Under the pieces are notes generated by a model that searched no databases, was not told where the DNA came from, and saw only the letters and a program-made list of their open reading frames with translations. 64,000 nucleotides of DNA, from contig NZ_JACTVI010000006.1 in NCBI RefSeq assembly GCF_014495685.1, positions 62,001 to 126,000 on the forward strand, in the 5' to 3' direction. A program made the translations under genes and the position numbers. Source of the DNA: Streptomyces sp. TRM68367. GTDB taxonomy: Bacteria; Actinomycetota; Actinomycetes; Streptomycetales; Streptomycetaceae. Positions 1 to 9,302 of the stretch are shown piece after piece; the first letter of the stretch is position 1, and each line of letters starts with the position of its first letter.

Positions 1-369
<369 letters not shown>

Positions 370-374
370 GGCGG

Positions 375-2204
375 TCACGCACCTGCCTTCGCGACGCCGG
401 TCGCGCCCTCGGGCAGCGCCTTGTCGTCCGGTACGTCGAGCTGTCCGGTCTCGTGGAATTCGAGTTGTTTCCTGCGGTCGGCGATCAGGCCCTCGGGGCG
501 GCTGCGCATCAGCAGCACCAGTGCGAAGCCGAACAGCAGCAGCTGGTAGTCCTGCATGAACTGGAGCTTGGCCGGGATCAGGTAGAGCAGCGCGGCGCCG
601 ATCAGCGGGCCGCTGATCGTGCCCATGCCGCCGAGGATGACGGCGGCGAGCAGGAACGCCGAGTTGGGGGGCACCGGACCGGCGAACTGGTACTGCTCGG
701 GCGTGATGCTGTACGACACGTGAGCCTGTACGGTGCCGGCCAGACCTGCCAGCGTGGCGCCGAGCGCGAATGCGAGGAGTTTGAGGCGGAAGCCGTTGAT
801 GCCCATGGCGTTGGCGGCGGTCTCGTCCTCGCGGATGGCGACCCAGGCACGGCCGATGCGGGACTCCGCCGAGCGGCGGAAGACCATCACGACGATGGCC
901 GTGAACAGCAGCATCAGCAGGTAGTAGTTGCCGGAACGGGTCAGTTCGTGGCCTAGGACGTCGTGCGCGTTCCCCAGGTTGAATCCGAAGAGTTCCAGGT
1001 CCGGGATGTTGGGGATACCGGTGGAGCCGTTGGTGATGTCCGGGCCGCTGTTGCCGTTCAGGTTGTTCATGGTGATGCGGAAGATCTCACCGAATCCGAG
1101 CGTCACGATGGCGAGGTAGTCGCCGCGTAGCCGCAGGGTCGGGGCGCCGATCACCACGCCGAAGATCAGTGAGGCTGCCGCGCCGGTGAGGACGGCGGCC
1201 CAGAACGGGAACTGCACGCCGATGGTGGACTGCGGTGACCCGGATACCAGCGCTGCGGCGTATGCGCCGACGCCGAGGAAGGCGACGTAGCCGAGGTCGA
1301 GCAGGCCGGCGAGGCCGACGACCACGTTCAGGCCCAGTGCGACCGTGGCGAAGATCAGGATGTTGGCGCCGATCAGCGCGTACTGGTCGTTGGTCTGTGT
1401 GAACGGGAAGCAGATTGCCGCGACCAGGGCGGCGGCCAGCGTCACGTTGCGGTGCTTGGCCGTGAGGGCGGAGAGCCGTTTGACGAGCCCCGCCTTGGCG
1501 ACCGACGCGAAGCCGAACGCGGCCAGCACCAGGAAGCCGACGAACAGCTGGGAGTACTCGGTGCCGATGCCGTACGCGAAGATGTACAGCCCGAGGCCGA
1601 AGCCTGCGGCGATGATCAGGATCTCGGCCCAGGCCGGCAGCTCCTTGGCGCGGCCGGGTGCGGGCGCGCTGAACGAGTGCCGCAGCCGTGCCCACAGGTT
1701 CGGCGTGGACTCGTCGGCGCCGTACGGCTCGTCGGCGGGCAGGCCGAGTGCGCCGAGGACGGCGATCAGGGCGCCGATGCCGGACACCCAGGCGCCGGGT
1801 TCGAGGTTGATGAGGCCGCCGAGTTCCGCGGAGATCGCGCCCATGGTGTAGCCGGTGGTGCCGAGGACACCGAGCGCGGCCAGCAGCACGGGGCTGTTGG
1901 TGCCGCCGGGGGTGAGCCAGCCGAGGCCCCGGATACCGTAGCCGGAGAGCAGGAACAGCAGCGTGACCACGGCTCCCACGAGCGTGAGCACCTGCAGGCC
2001 GCCTGGGTAGGCGGTGACGGTGAGGTTGCCGGGGAAGTCATGCGTCCAGGTCCAGGCGAGGAACGTGCCCGCGAGGGCGATGAGGGATCCGACGGCCGTG
2101 ATGGCGCGTGCCGCGGCGGGCGGCAGCGGGATGACCGGGGCCGGGGTGGTGGCGGGGGTCTTCAGGACGTTCCCGCTCTTGTCGGTGGTGGTGTTGGTGG
2201 TCAT
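375..2204 (-). CDS. livM: LivM-type branched-chain amino-acid ABC permease, long form
   Basis: Second permease of the LIV importer, 609 aa. The C-terminal 350 residues are a standard LivM permease (GLNVVVGLAGLLDLGYVAFL, then GAPTLRLRGDYLAIVTLGFGE and WVAIREDETAANAMGIN, the conserved cytoplasmic coupling loop). Ahead of this are about 250 extra residues with several hydrophobic segments, making the protein much longer than the usual 330-420 aa. The start chosen is the ATG at 2204 (MTTNTTTDKS). The frame stays open upstream through livH, but that part is antisense-type noise. Five bp separate it from livH, implying translational coupling. Confidence 0.93.
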   Translation of the reverse strand: MTTNTTTDKSGNVLKTPATTPAPVIPLPPAAARAITAVGSLIALAGTFLAWTWTHDFPGNLTVTAYPGGLQVLTLVGAVVTLLFLLSGYGIRGLGWLTPGGTNSPVLLAALGVLGTTGYTMGAISAELGGLINLEPGAWVSGIGALIAVLGALGLPADEPYGADESTPNLWARLRHSFSAPAPGRAKELPAWAEILIIAAGFGLGLYIFAYGIGTEYSQLFVGFLVLAAFGFASVAKAGLVKRLSALTAKHRNVTLAAALVAAICFPFTQTNDQYALIGANILIFATVALGLNVVVGLAGLLDLGYVAFLGVGAYAAALVSGSPQSTIGVQFPFWAAVLTGAAASLIFGVVIGAPTLRLRGDYLAIVTLGFGEIFRITMNNLNGNSGPDITNGSTGIPNIPDLELFGFNLGNAHDVLGHELTRSGNYYLLMLLFTAIVVMVFRRSAESRIGRAWVAIREDETAANAMGINGFRLKLLAFALGATLAGLAGTVQAHVSYSITPEQYQFAGPVPPNSAFLLAAVILGGMGTISGPLIGAALLYLIPAKLQFMQDYQLLLFGFALVLLMRSRPEGLIADRRKQLEFHETGQLDVPDDKALPEGATGVAKAGA

Positions 2205-2209
2205 GGGTA

Positions 2210-3139
2210 TCACGCCCGATCCGCGACGCGTTCGCCGAGCAGACCCTGTGGCCTGAAGAGCAGGACGAGGATGAGCAGGCTGAACGCCCACACGTCCTTC
2301 CAGGCGCCGCCGCCGAACAGCTCCATGCCGGGGATGTCGCCGATGTAGCCGGTGGCGAGGGACTCGGCGACACCGAGGACGACACCGCCGAGCATCGCGC
2401 CGTAGATGTTGCCGATGCCGCCGAGCACGGCTGCTGTGAACGCCTTGAGGCCCATGAGGAAGCCCATGCGGAAGCCGACCTGACCGTTCTTCAGGCCGTA
2501 GGCGACGGCGGCGATGGCGGCGAACGCGGCACCGATGGCGAACGCCATGACGATGACGCGGTCGGTGTTGATGCCCATCAGCTTGGCCGTGTCGGGGTCC
2601 TGGGCGGTGGCCTGCATGCCGCGGCCGGAGCGGGTCTTGGTGACGAAGAGGCCGAGGGCGAGCATGCACAGGGGTGCGGCGATGAGGACGAAGAGGTCGC
2701 CGCGCTGGATGTTGGCGCCGAAGATGTCGAACGGGCCGCCCTCGAACTGGGGGAAGGGTCTGTCCTTCTTGGCGTCGGGGTACCACTTCCACACGATCTG
2801 CTGCAGCACGATGGACAGACCGATGGCGGTGATGAGCGGCGCGAGGCGTGGTGCGCCGCGCAGCGGCCGGTACGCGAAGCGTTCGGCCGCGGTGGCGACG
2901 GCGACCGAGACGACGATGCCGCCGAGGATCATGAGCGGGACGGCGGCGCCGAGGCCGAAGCCGTCGGGGAGCCACAGCCAGACGGTCAGGGCCCCGAAGC
3001 CCCCGACCATGAAGATCTCGCCGTGGGCGAAGTTGATGAGCTGGACGATGCCGTAGACCATCGTGTAGCCGATCGCGATGAGACCGTACATCGCGCCGAG
3101 GATGAGTCCATTGGCCAGCTGTTGCGGCAGTTCGTTCAC
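2210..3139 (-). CDS. livH: LivH-type branched-chain amino-acid ABC permease
   Basis: First permease of the LIV importer, 309 aa, with multiple hydrophobic helices. The N-terminus MNELPQQLANGLILGAMYGL and the segment VYGIVQLINFAHGEIFMVGG are hallmark LivH sequence. The coupling-loop region (GRGMQATAQDPDTAKLMGIN) sits around residue 185 and contacts the LivG/LivF ATPases in this family. It follows livK by 118 bp and precedes livM by 5 bp on the minus strand. The wider gap after livK is usual where the binding protein is made in excess of the permeases. Confidence 0.95.
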   Translation of the reverse strand: MNELPQQLANGLILGAMYGLIAIGYTMVYGIVQLINFAHGEIFMVGGFGALTVWLWLPDGFGLGAAVPLMILGGIVVSVAVATAAERFAYRPLRGAPRLAPLITAIGLSIVLQQIVWKWYPDAKKDRPFPQFEGGPFDIFGANIQRGDLFVLIAAPLCMLALGLFVTKTRSGRGMQATAQDPDTAKLMGINTDRVIVMAFAIGAAFAAIAAVAYGLKNGQVGFRMGFLMGLKAFTAAVLGGIGNIYGAMLGGVVLGVAESLATGYIGDIPGMELFGGGAWKDVWAFSLLILVLLFRPQGLLGERVADRA

Positions 3140-3257
3140 CGCAGGGCCTCCGTGGAGTGGTTCGGATACGGCGCCGCGCGGAAGCGCTGGTGGGCGCTGC
3201 CGCGCGGCCTGATCAATGTCTGATGCGGGGAGGGGTCCCCACTGGTCCTTCTCTCGG

Positions 3258-4484
3258 CTACACCTTGGGGGAGGCGCTGTACTCGGGCACCCACGCGTTG
3301 TTCTTGATCACGTACGCGGTCATCAGCGTGTTGGTGGTGTCCCCGAACTTGTCGAACGAGATCGTGCCCGTGACACCGTCGAACTTGATCTTGCTCATGG
3401 CGTCCAGGACCGCCTTGCGGCCGTCGGACGGCAGCTTGCCGTCGTTGTCCTCGACCGCCTTCTTGACGGCCTCGATGATCGACCAGGTGGCGTCGTAGGT
3501 GAGGCCGCCGTACGCCTCGTACGGGTCCTCGTAGTTCTCGGCCTTGTAGTCGGCTATGAACTTCTTGGCGGAGGCGAGCTGCTCGACGGGCTTGCCGACG
3601 GAGGTGGCGAGGTCGCCCTCGGCCTTCTTGTTGAGCTTCGGGTACTCGCCGGAGTAGATGCCGTCGCCGCCCATCAGCGGGATGGTGTTGCCGCTGTCCT
3701 TGAGCTGCTGGCTGAGCGGGGCGGCCGCGGGGTACTCACCGCCGTAGTAGAGGGCCTCGGCACCCGTCTTCTTGACCTTGGCGACGACGGCGTTGAAGTC
3801 GCGGTCGTCGGGGTTGATGTGGTCGGTGCCGACGATCTGGCCGCCGAGCTTGGTGAAGTTCGTCTTGAAGGAGGCGGCGAGACCGGCGCCGTAGGTCTTC
3901 TGGTCGTCGATCAGGTAGACCTTCTTCTTCTTGGCCCGGTTGAAGAGGTACTCGGCCGCGAAGGCGCCCTGGATCTCGTCGGTGGTGGCCGTGCGGAAGA
4001 ACGTCTTGAACTGGCGGACCGAGTTGCCGGTCTTCCAGCCGTCGCCCTGGGTCAGCTCGGTCCCGGTGTTGGCGGGGGAGACCTGGACCAGGCCGGCGTC
4101 GTTGAACGGCTTCTGCATCGACTGGGAGACGCTGGAGTTCAGCGGGCCGACGACGCCGAGGAGTTCGTTGTTGCTGATGAACTTCTGCGCGTTCTGCTGG
4201 CCGACGGAGGGCTGGGCCTGGTCGTCGAGGGGTTCGATCTTGAACTCTATGCCCTTGACGAACTCGTCCTTGTTGGCGTTCTTCGCGGCCAGGTCGGCGG
4301 AGTTCCTGATGCCGAGTCCGAGGGCGGACAGATCACCGGACAGCGGGGCGTCGACCCCGATCACAACAGTGGTCTTGTCGCCGCCACCACCGCTGCCGTT
4401 GTTGTCGCGTGACCCGCATGCGGTGAGGGTGAGCGATCCCGCCGCGAGCGCGGCGGTGATGGCAATGAGCGAACGTTGACGCAC
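3258..4484 (-). CDS. livK: LivK-type substrate-binding lipoprotein
   Basis: Extracellular binding protein that captures leucine/isoleucine/valine or related ligands for LivHMG. The GTG at 4484 is preferred because an AAAGGA ribosome binding site lies about 9 nt upstream and it gives a clean lipoprotein signal: VRQRSLIAITAALAAGSL, then the lipobox LTAC with the lipidated Cys near residue 22. The mature 385-aa protein begins with a Gly/Ser/Asn-rich linker and continues as a type I periplasmic-binding fold (VVIGVDAPLSGDLSALG; GVVGPLNSSVSQSMQKPF). An in-frame ATG 26 codons upstream would bury the signal peptide and is unlikely. First gene of the liv operon. Confidence 0.93.
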   Translation of the reverse strand: MRQRSLIAITAALAAGSLTLTACGSRDNNGSGGGGDKTTVVIGVDAPLSGDLSALGLGIRNSADLAAKNANKDEFVKGIEFKIEPLDDQAQPSVGQQNAQKFISNNELLGVVGPLNSSVSQSMQKPFNDAGLVQVSPANTGTELTQGDGWKTGNSVRQFKTFFRTATTDEIQGAFAAEYLFNRAKKKKVYLIDDQKTYGAGLAASFKTNFTKLGGQIVGTDHINPDDRDFNAVVAKVKKTGAEALYYGGEYPAAAPLSQQLKDSGNTIPLMGGDGIYSGEYPKLNKKAEGDLATSVGKPVEQLASAKKFIADYKAENYEDPYEAYGGLTYDATWSIIEAVKKAVEDNDGKLPSDGRKAVLDAMSKIKFDGVTGTISFDKFGDTTNTLMTAYVIKNNAWVPEYSASPKV

Positions 4485-4546
4485 GGAATCCAGTCCTTTC
4501 CCTGGCACGGCGGCCCTCTTGGGACGCGCCGAGTCGAGCGCTGGAC

Positions 4547-4589
4547 CGAAGTGACTTCGCATCCGGTGGCGCGGTGACTGGCGGTGACT
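4547..4589. promoter_or_regulatory. Candidate operator region upstream of livK
   Basis: Two ordered elements lie 63-105 bp upstream of the livK start. One is the odd palindrome CGAAGTGACTTCG (4547-4559). The other is a direct repeat of GCGGTGACT at 4571-4579 and 4581-4589, a 10-bp period that would place two protein contacts on one face of the helix. On the livK strand the repeat reads AGTCACCGC twice. The arrangement resembles binding sites of nutritional regulators, but I cannot assign it to a named one. Confidence 0.4.
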
Positions 4590-4599
4590 CTAAGCCGGG

Positions 4600-4926
4600 G
4601 TGGGGAAATGGTGGAGTGGTCTGGCCCAGGATGTGACTCTCTTGTTATGCCCCGGAGTATCGCAGAGCGCTACGCGAGGGGTGGAAAGGGTGAATTCCGT
4701 CCGGTTCGTCATGTCCGCATGGTGAGAACGTGCAGGGTGTGCCGCCGTCGACTGCAGGAGTGTTTCTGTGTTTTGCTCATGACGGCACTTGCTGCCGAAG
4801 GCGACCTGACCTCCGGAGGGGCGGGGGTTATGCCACGTTCGGGCCAAAAAGGAGCCAGCCATGGAGGGTTCCATTCCGCTTTGCTTGATTGCTAGTGAAT
4901 TACGCAGCGTTACGGCTGGGAAAGGA
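4600..4926. other. Intergenic region between livK and the trypsin-like gene, with one possible tiny ORF
   Basis: No conserved gene is evident. The only notable element is an ATG at 4861 on the plus strand behind an excellent ribosome binding site (AAAAAGGAGCCAGCC). It opens a frame beginning MEGSIPLCLIASELRSV. The frame then runs through the hairpin at 4927-4983 and into the antisense of the protease gene, so at most a short peptide is plausible. The stretch 4740-4900 is less GC-rich than its surroundings. Confidence 0.3.
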
Positions 4927-4983
4927 GGTCCGGCGTTCCGGGCACTTTTCCTTATCGGGTGCCCCGTTACGGAATGCCGGACC
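4927..4983 (-). terminator. Long stem-loop downstream of the trypsin-like gene
   Basis: GGTCCGGCGTTCCG pairs with CGGAATGCCGGACC over 14 positions with a single G-U, enclosing a smaller GGCAC/GTGCC stem. It lies 42 bp past the stop codon of the protease gene and has no T-run, as is usual for Streptomyces terminators. Confidence 0.6.
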
Positions 4984-5024
4984 CCATTTCAAGATCGAAC
5001 CGCCCCGGGGGTGCGTCGCGGTGA

Positions 5025-5951
5025 TCAGGGCAGGGCGACGAACGGCTTCAGGAAGGAGCGGGCGCCCGGGGTGTCCAGACGGTACGTCACATTCGTGGCG
5101 TAGCACGGGGTGTCGCCGGTGATGGTGGTCGCGGCGAGGACCCGTTTGCCACCGACCATCGCGAAGTTGGGGCCGCCCGAATCGCCGTAGCACGCACCGC
5201 CGTTGCCCTGCGGCGCGGTCATGGCCAGGCGTACCCAGGCGTCGTTGAGGGCGTCGAAGGTGACGGGCGCCTTCATCCGGACGCCGCCGCCGGGGTGGGC
5301 CTGTCCACCGGGGCCGTTCGCCGCCTCCTGGGTGCCGTATCCGGCGACGAGCCAGTCGGTGGTGTTCAGGCCCCGCGGGCCGAGCTTGCCGAGCTGGTTG
5401 GCGGTGGGCAGGGCGGCCGGGGTGAAGCTCCAGCGCGCCTTCATCCTGGCGGCGGGCAGTTCGATCACGGCGATGTCGTGCGGGTCGGACGCGGGCCCCG
5501 GGTAGTCGGGGTGGCTGTGGGCGGCGCCCTGGACGGCGACGGCGCCGGCCTGTGCGGCCGGGTCGCCCGGGTACTTCTTCGCGGCGGCGTCGAGCCCGGA
5601 CTGCACGTCCTGGTCCAGCGACACGTAGAACTTCACGTTGGCGGGCCAGCCGGTGGTGCAGTGCGCGGCGGTCAGGAACGTGTCCGCGTCGATCATGGTG
5701 CCGGAGCAGACCCAGTCGACCCGGTCCGGGGTCGCGGGGTTGCCGTCGTTGTCCCAGGTCGCGACGAGTGCGCCGACCTCGGTGCGCTCCGGGGCGGGGG
5801 TCGCGTTGTACGAGTTGATCGCGGAGGAGGGCAGCGCGGTGGCGAGTACGGCGGTGCAGGCCGCGGCGGTGACGACGGCAGCGCGGCGACGGGTGGGGGC
5901 GCGGAGGCCGGCGGGGATGCGACGGCTGGTGGCGGGGCGGAGGCTGGTCAA
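5025..5951 (-). CDS. Secreted trypsin-like serine protease
   Basis: Exported S1-family endopeptidase, 308 aa. It begins with a basic, alanine-rich signal peptide (RRRAAVVTAAACTAVLATAL, cleavage likely near residue 44). The catalytic triad is intact: His97 in LTAAHC, Asp159 in DPHDIAVIEL, Ser258 in CYGDSGGP. Four cysteines are placed to form the two usual disulfides. The start is a TTG at 5951 with GAAGGG eight bases upstream. No pro-peptide domain of the alpha-lytic type is seen. It stands alone, ending at the large hairpin. Substrate is unknown. Confidence 0.9.
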   Translation of the reverse strand: MTSLRPATSRRIPAGLRAPTRRRAAVVTAAACTAVLATALPSSAINSYNATPAPERTEVGALVATWDNDGNPATPDRVDWVCSGTMIDADTFLTAAHCTTGWPANVKFYVSLDQDVQSGLDAAAKKYPGDPAAQAGAVAVQGAAHSHPDYPGPASDPHDIAVIELPAARMKARWSFTPAALPTANQLGKLGPRGLNTTDWLVAGYGTQEAANGPGGQAHPGGGVRMKAPVTFDALNDAWVRLAMTAPQGNGGACYGDSGGPNFAMVGGKRVLAATTITGDTPCYATNVTYRLDTPGARSFLKPFVALP

Positions 5952-6104
5952 GAGAAACCCTTCTGCGGTGGGACGGGTGTTCTCCTGTGGGGGCGGAGCA
6001 GCGCCAGTGAAGCGTGCGGGGGCGGCCGCGACAAGAGTGCGCCCGCCCCCGCGAGGGTTTTCCCTACGCCGGTCCGACCGCAGCGCGCAGGTGGGTGCCG
6101 CCGG

Positions 6105-6593
6105 TCAGCTCGCCGCGCGCACGTGGTCGCCGTCGCCCGGCCGTACGTCGCGCAGCAGGCAGGTCAGCCGGGCGGTGCACACCCGCCGGTCCTCCTCGTC
6201 GCTGATGACGATCTCGTACGTCGCCGTGGAGCGCCCCCGGTGCAGGGGCGTGGCCACGCCCGTGACCAGGCCGGAGCGCACCCCGCGGTGGTGCGTGCAG
6301 TTGAGGTCGACGCCGACGGCGATCTTGGAGCTGCCCGCGTGCAGCATCGAGCCCACCGAGCCCAGCGTCTCGGCCAGCACCGCGGACGCGCCCCCGTGCA
6401 GCAGCCCGTACGGCTGGGTGTTGCCCTCGACCGGCATGGTGCCGACGACCCGTTCCGGCGAGGCCTCGACGATCTGCACCCCCATCCGGGTGCCCAGGTG
6501 CCCGGCGGAGAACAGGGCGACCAGGTCGATGCCGAGCGCGGAGTACTCGTCGATGACCTCTTGCGGGAACGTCACGTGCTGCTGCTCGCCCAT
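6105..6593 (-). CDS. PaaI-type hotdog thioesterase
   Basis: Small cytoplasmic acyl-CoA thioesterase, 162 aa, of the PaaI/YbgC-like hotdog fold. The family signature is GLLHGGASAVLAETLGSVG, in which the GG-A-x-A-x-x-A/E helix carries the catalytic acid. HHRGVRSGLVTGVATPLHRG forms the second half of the acyl pocket. Start taken at the ATG at 6593; no strong ribosome binding site precedes it, so a slightly different start is possible. It lies 59 bp downstream of the molybdopterin oxidoreductase gene on the same strand and may be co-transcribed, though no pathway link is evident. Confidence 0.85.
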   Translation of the reverse strand: MGEQQHVTFPQEVIDEYSALGIDLVALFSAGHLGTRMGVQIVEASPERVVGTMPVEGNTQPYGLLHGGASAVLAETLGSVGSMLHAGSSKIAVGVDLNCTHHRGVRSGLVTGVATPLHRGRSTATYEIVISDEEDRRVCTARLTCLLRDVRPGDGDHVRAAS

Positions 6594-6652
6594 AGGGCCC
6601 GTCCGTTCGTCGTGATCGTGATCAATCAGCTGTCTGCTGGCTGAGCAAACGC

Positions 6653-8944
6653 TCAGTCGGTCGCCGATTGTTCCAGACGGACCACGACGCACTTGCTGGC
6701 CGGGGTGTTGCTGGTGTCCGCGGTGGCGTCCAGCGGGACGAGCACGTTGGTCTCCGGGTAGTACGCGGCGGCGCAGCCGCGGGCGGTGGGATAGTGCACG
6801 ACCCGGAAGCCGGCTGCCCGGCGCTCCACGCCGTCCTGCCACTCGCTGACCAGGTCGACGTAGGAGCCGTCGGCGATGTCCAGCCGCCGGGCATCCTCGG
6901 GGTTGACCATGACCACACGGCGGCCGTTCGTGATCCCCCGGTAGCGGTCGTCCAGGCCGTAGATCGTGGTGTTGTACTGGTCGTGCGAGCGCAGGGTCTG
7001 CAGCAGCAACCGGCCCTCGGGCAGCTCGGGGTACTCCACTGGCGCGGCGGTGAAGTTGGCCTTGCCGGTGGCCGTCGGGAAACGGCGCTCGTCGCGCGGG
7101 GCGTGCGGGAGCGCGAAGCCGCCAGGGCGACCAGCAGAACCAGTCACGCGCGCGTTGAAGTCCTCGAAACCGGGGACAACGCGCGCGATGCGGTCGCGGA
7201 TCGTCGCGTAGTCCTTCTCGAACTGCTCCCAGGGCGTCGCGCTGCCCTCGCCCAGCACACGGCGGGCCAGCCGGCACACGATGGCCGGCTCGGACAGCAG
7301 GTACGGGCTCGCCGGCTCCAGCCGGCCGCGCGAGGCGTGCACCATGCCCATCGAGTCCTCGACGGTCACGAACTGCTCGCCGCTGCCCTGCAGGTCACGC
7401 TCGGTACGGCCGAGGGTGGGCAGGATGAGCGCCCGCGCGCCCGTGACCGCATGCGAGCGGTTCAGCTTCGTCGACACGTGCACGGTGAGCCGGGCGCGGC
7501 GCATCGCCGCCTCGGTGACCTCCGTGTCCGGTGACGCCGACACGAAGTTGCCGCCCATCGCGAAGAACACCTTCGCCTCGCCGTCGCGCAGCGCGCGGAT
7601 GGCCCGTACGACGTCGTAGCCGTGCTCACGCGGGGGAGTGAAGCCGAACTCCTTCTCCAGGGCGTCCAGGAAGGCCGGAGCGGGCCGCTCGAAGATGCCC
7701 ATCGTGCGGTCGCCCTGCACGTTCGAGTGACCGCGCACCGGGCACACGCCCGCTCCCGGGCGGCCGATGTTGCCGCGCAGCAGGAGGAAGTTCACGACCT
7801 CTCTGATGGTCGGCACGGCGTGCTTGTGCTGGGTGAGGCCCATCGCCCAGCACACGATGGTGCGCTGCGAGGTGAGGATCATCCCCAGGGCCTTGTCGAT
7901 GTCCTCCCGGGACAGGCCGGTCGCGGTCAGCGTCTCGCCCCAGTCGGCGGCGCGGGCGGCCTCGGCGAACTCCTCGTACCCGTGCGTGTGGTCCCGGACG
8001 AAGGCCTCGTCGACCCCGCCCTCCGTCTCGAGGATCAGCTTGTTGAGCAGCCGGAACAGGGCCTGGTCGCCGCCGATGCGGATCTGCAGGAACAGGTCGG
8101 TGAGCGAGGCGCCCTTGAGCATGCCCTGCGGGGTCTGCGGGTTCTTGAAGCGCTCCAGGCCCGCCTCGGGCAGCGGGTTGACGCTGATCACCCGCGCGCC
8201 GTTCGCCTTGGCCTTCTCCAGGGCGGAGAGCATACGCGGGTGGTTCGTGCCCGGGTTCTGCCCGGCGACGATGATCAGGTCCGCCTGGTAGAGGTCCTCC
8301 AGCATGACGCTGCCCTTGCCGATGCCGATCGTCTCGGACAGGGCCGAGCCGGACGACTCGTGGCACATGTTGGAGCAGTCCGGCAGGTTGTTCGTGCCGA
8401 GCTCGCGCGCGAAGAGCTGGTAGAGGAACGCGGCTTCGTTGCTGGTGCGGCCGGAGGTGTAGAAGAGCGCCTCGTCGGGGGAGCCGAGGGCGGCGATCTC
8501 CTCCGCGATGATGTCGAAGGCGCGCTCCCAGGTGACCGGCTCGTAGTGGTCCGCCCCTTCGGGGAGATACATGGGGTGCGTGAGCCGCCCCTGCTGGCCC
8601 AGCCAGTACCCGCTCCTGGTCGCGAGGTCGGTGACGGAGTGCGCGGCGAAGAACTCCGGGGTGACCCGGCGCAGCGTGGCCTCCTCGGCCACCGCCTTCG
8701 CGCCGTTCTCGCAGAACTCCGCCTTGTGCCGGTGGTCCGGCTCCGGCCAGGCGCAGCCGGGGCAGTCGAAGCCGTCCTTCTGGTTGACGCGCAGCAGCGT
8801 CAGCGCGGTGCGCTTCACGCCCATCTGCTGCTGGGCGATGCGCAGCGTGTGCCCGATGGCCGGCAGCCCCGCAGCCGCGTGCTTCGGCTCGGCGACCTGC
8901 GGCGCGTCCTGGACCGGATCACCTTTGGGCGGCTTGGTGGCCAT
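6653..8944 (-). CDS. FdhF/YdeP-type molybdopterin oxidoreductase
   Basis: Large molybdenum-cofactor enzyme, 763 aa, similar to E. coli YdeP and formate dehydrogenase alpha chains. Start is the ATG at 8944 with AAGGAG eight bases upstream. Near residue 50 it has FDCPGCAWPEP, the Cys motif typical of the YdeP branch. Molybdopterin-binding segments follow (YTSGRTSNEAAFLYQLFARE; CHESSGSAL; GQNPGTNHPRML), with the C-terminal dinucleotide-binding domain (LRSHDQYNTTIYGLDDRYRG). No Fe-S, cytochrome or accessory subunit gene adjoins it, so its electron partner and substrate cannot be inferred. YdeP has been linked to acid resistance in E. coli; that role is not established here. Confidence 0.9.
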   Translation of the reverse strand: MATKPPKGDPVQDAPQVAEPKHAAAGLPAIGHTLRIAQQQMGVKRTALTLLRVNQKDGFDCPGCAWPEPDHRHKAEFCENGAKAVAEEATLRRVTPEFFAAHSVTDLATRSGYWLGQQGRLTHPMYLPEGADHYEPVTWERAFDIIAEEIAALGSPDEALFYTSGRTSNEAAFLYQLFARELGTNNLPDCSNMCHESSGSALSETIGIGKGSVMLEDLYQADLIIVAGQNPGTNHPRMLSALEKAKANGARVISVNPLPEAGLERFKNPQTPQGMLKGASLTDLFLQIRIGGDQALFRLLNKLILETEGGVDEAFVRDHTHGYEEFAEAARAADWGETLTATGLSREDIDKALGMILTSQRTIVCWAMGLTQHKHAVPTIREVVNFLLLRGNIGRPGAGVCPVRGHSNVQGDRTMGIFERPAPAFLDALEKEFGFTPPREHGYDVVRAIRALRDGEAKVFFAMGGNFVSASPDTEVTEAAMRRARLTVHVSTKLNRSHAVTGARALILPTLGRTERDLQGSGEQFVTVEDSMGMVHASRGRLEPASPYLLSEPAIVCRLARRVLGEGSATPWEQFEKDYATIRDRIARVVPGFEDFNARVTGSAGRPGGFALPHAPRDERRFPTATGKANFTAAPVEYPELPEGRLLLQTLRSHDQYNTTIYGLDDRYRGITNGRRVVMVNPEDARRLDIADGSYVDLVSEWQDGVERRAAGFRVVHYPTARGCAAAYYPETNVLVPLDATADTSNTPASKCVVVRLEQSATD

Positions 8945-9302
8945 CGCACGCTCTCCTTCGACCGTGAGTGTGAGGTACCTCTTCGATCCTCGCACGGCTC
9001 GCTGACAACGCTCGCGGCCGGTCCACACCTCGTGGCCGCGCCTTTCCCGCTGCTCGGCCCTTCCGGCGGGCCTGCCTGCCGTGGGGCTGCCCGCCGTGGG
9101 GCCCCGGGTCCTTTCCTTGCCACGTCCTCACTTTCTCCCGTCCGTCTCCTTCTCCCTCCGGCGGCTTTACTTTCCGCCGCAACGGCGGGCAACCACGACG
9201 GCGGAGCCCGGCGGTGCCGAAACCGGCCGAAAGCCCCCGGGCCCTCCCCGCCGAGCGCAGGGCCGGGGCCGACTGTCGGTGGGGCGTGGCAGGATCGGGG
9301 GC
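8945..9302. other. Intergenic region between the oxidoreductase gene and polA
   Basis: This 358-bp divergent gap must hold promoters for both flanking genes, though no clear -35/-10 pair stands out. Its polA-proximal third carries a copy of the dispersed CCCGGCGGTGCC repeat, listed separately. The segment just left of that repeat is pyrimidine-rich (9115-9165). Confidence 0.6.
9165..9226. repeat. Dispersed intergenic repeat, copy A
   Basis: Contains CCGCCGCAACGGCGGGCAAC, then CCACGACGGCGGAG, then the core CCCGGCGGTGCCGAA. The same ordered blocks recur at 12104-12140, 12201-12252 and 50870-50935, all outside clear coding sequence. The complementary strand reads GGCACCGCCGGG. Confidence 0.7.

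Noticed and set aside
2205..2975. Upstream in-frame extension of livM by about 257 codons
   Set aside because: It runs through livH in another frame, is Arg/Pro-rich and lacks membrane character; MTTNTTTDKS at 2204 is a normal start.
3140..3257. Attenuator hairpin between livK and livH
   Set aside because: Only a short GGGGA/TCCCC pairing is visible; too weak to list as a terminator.
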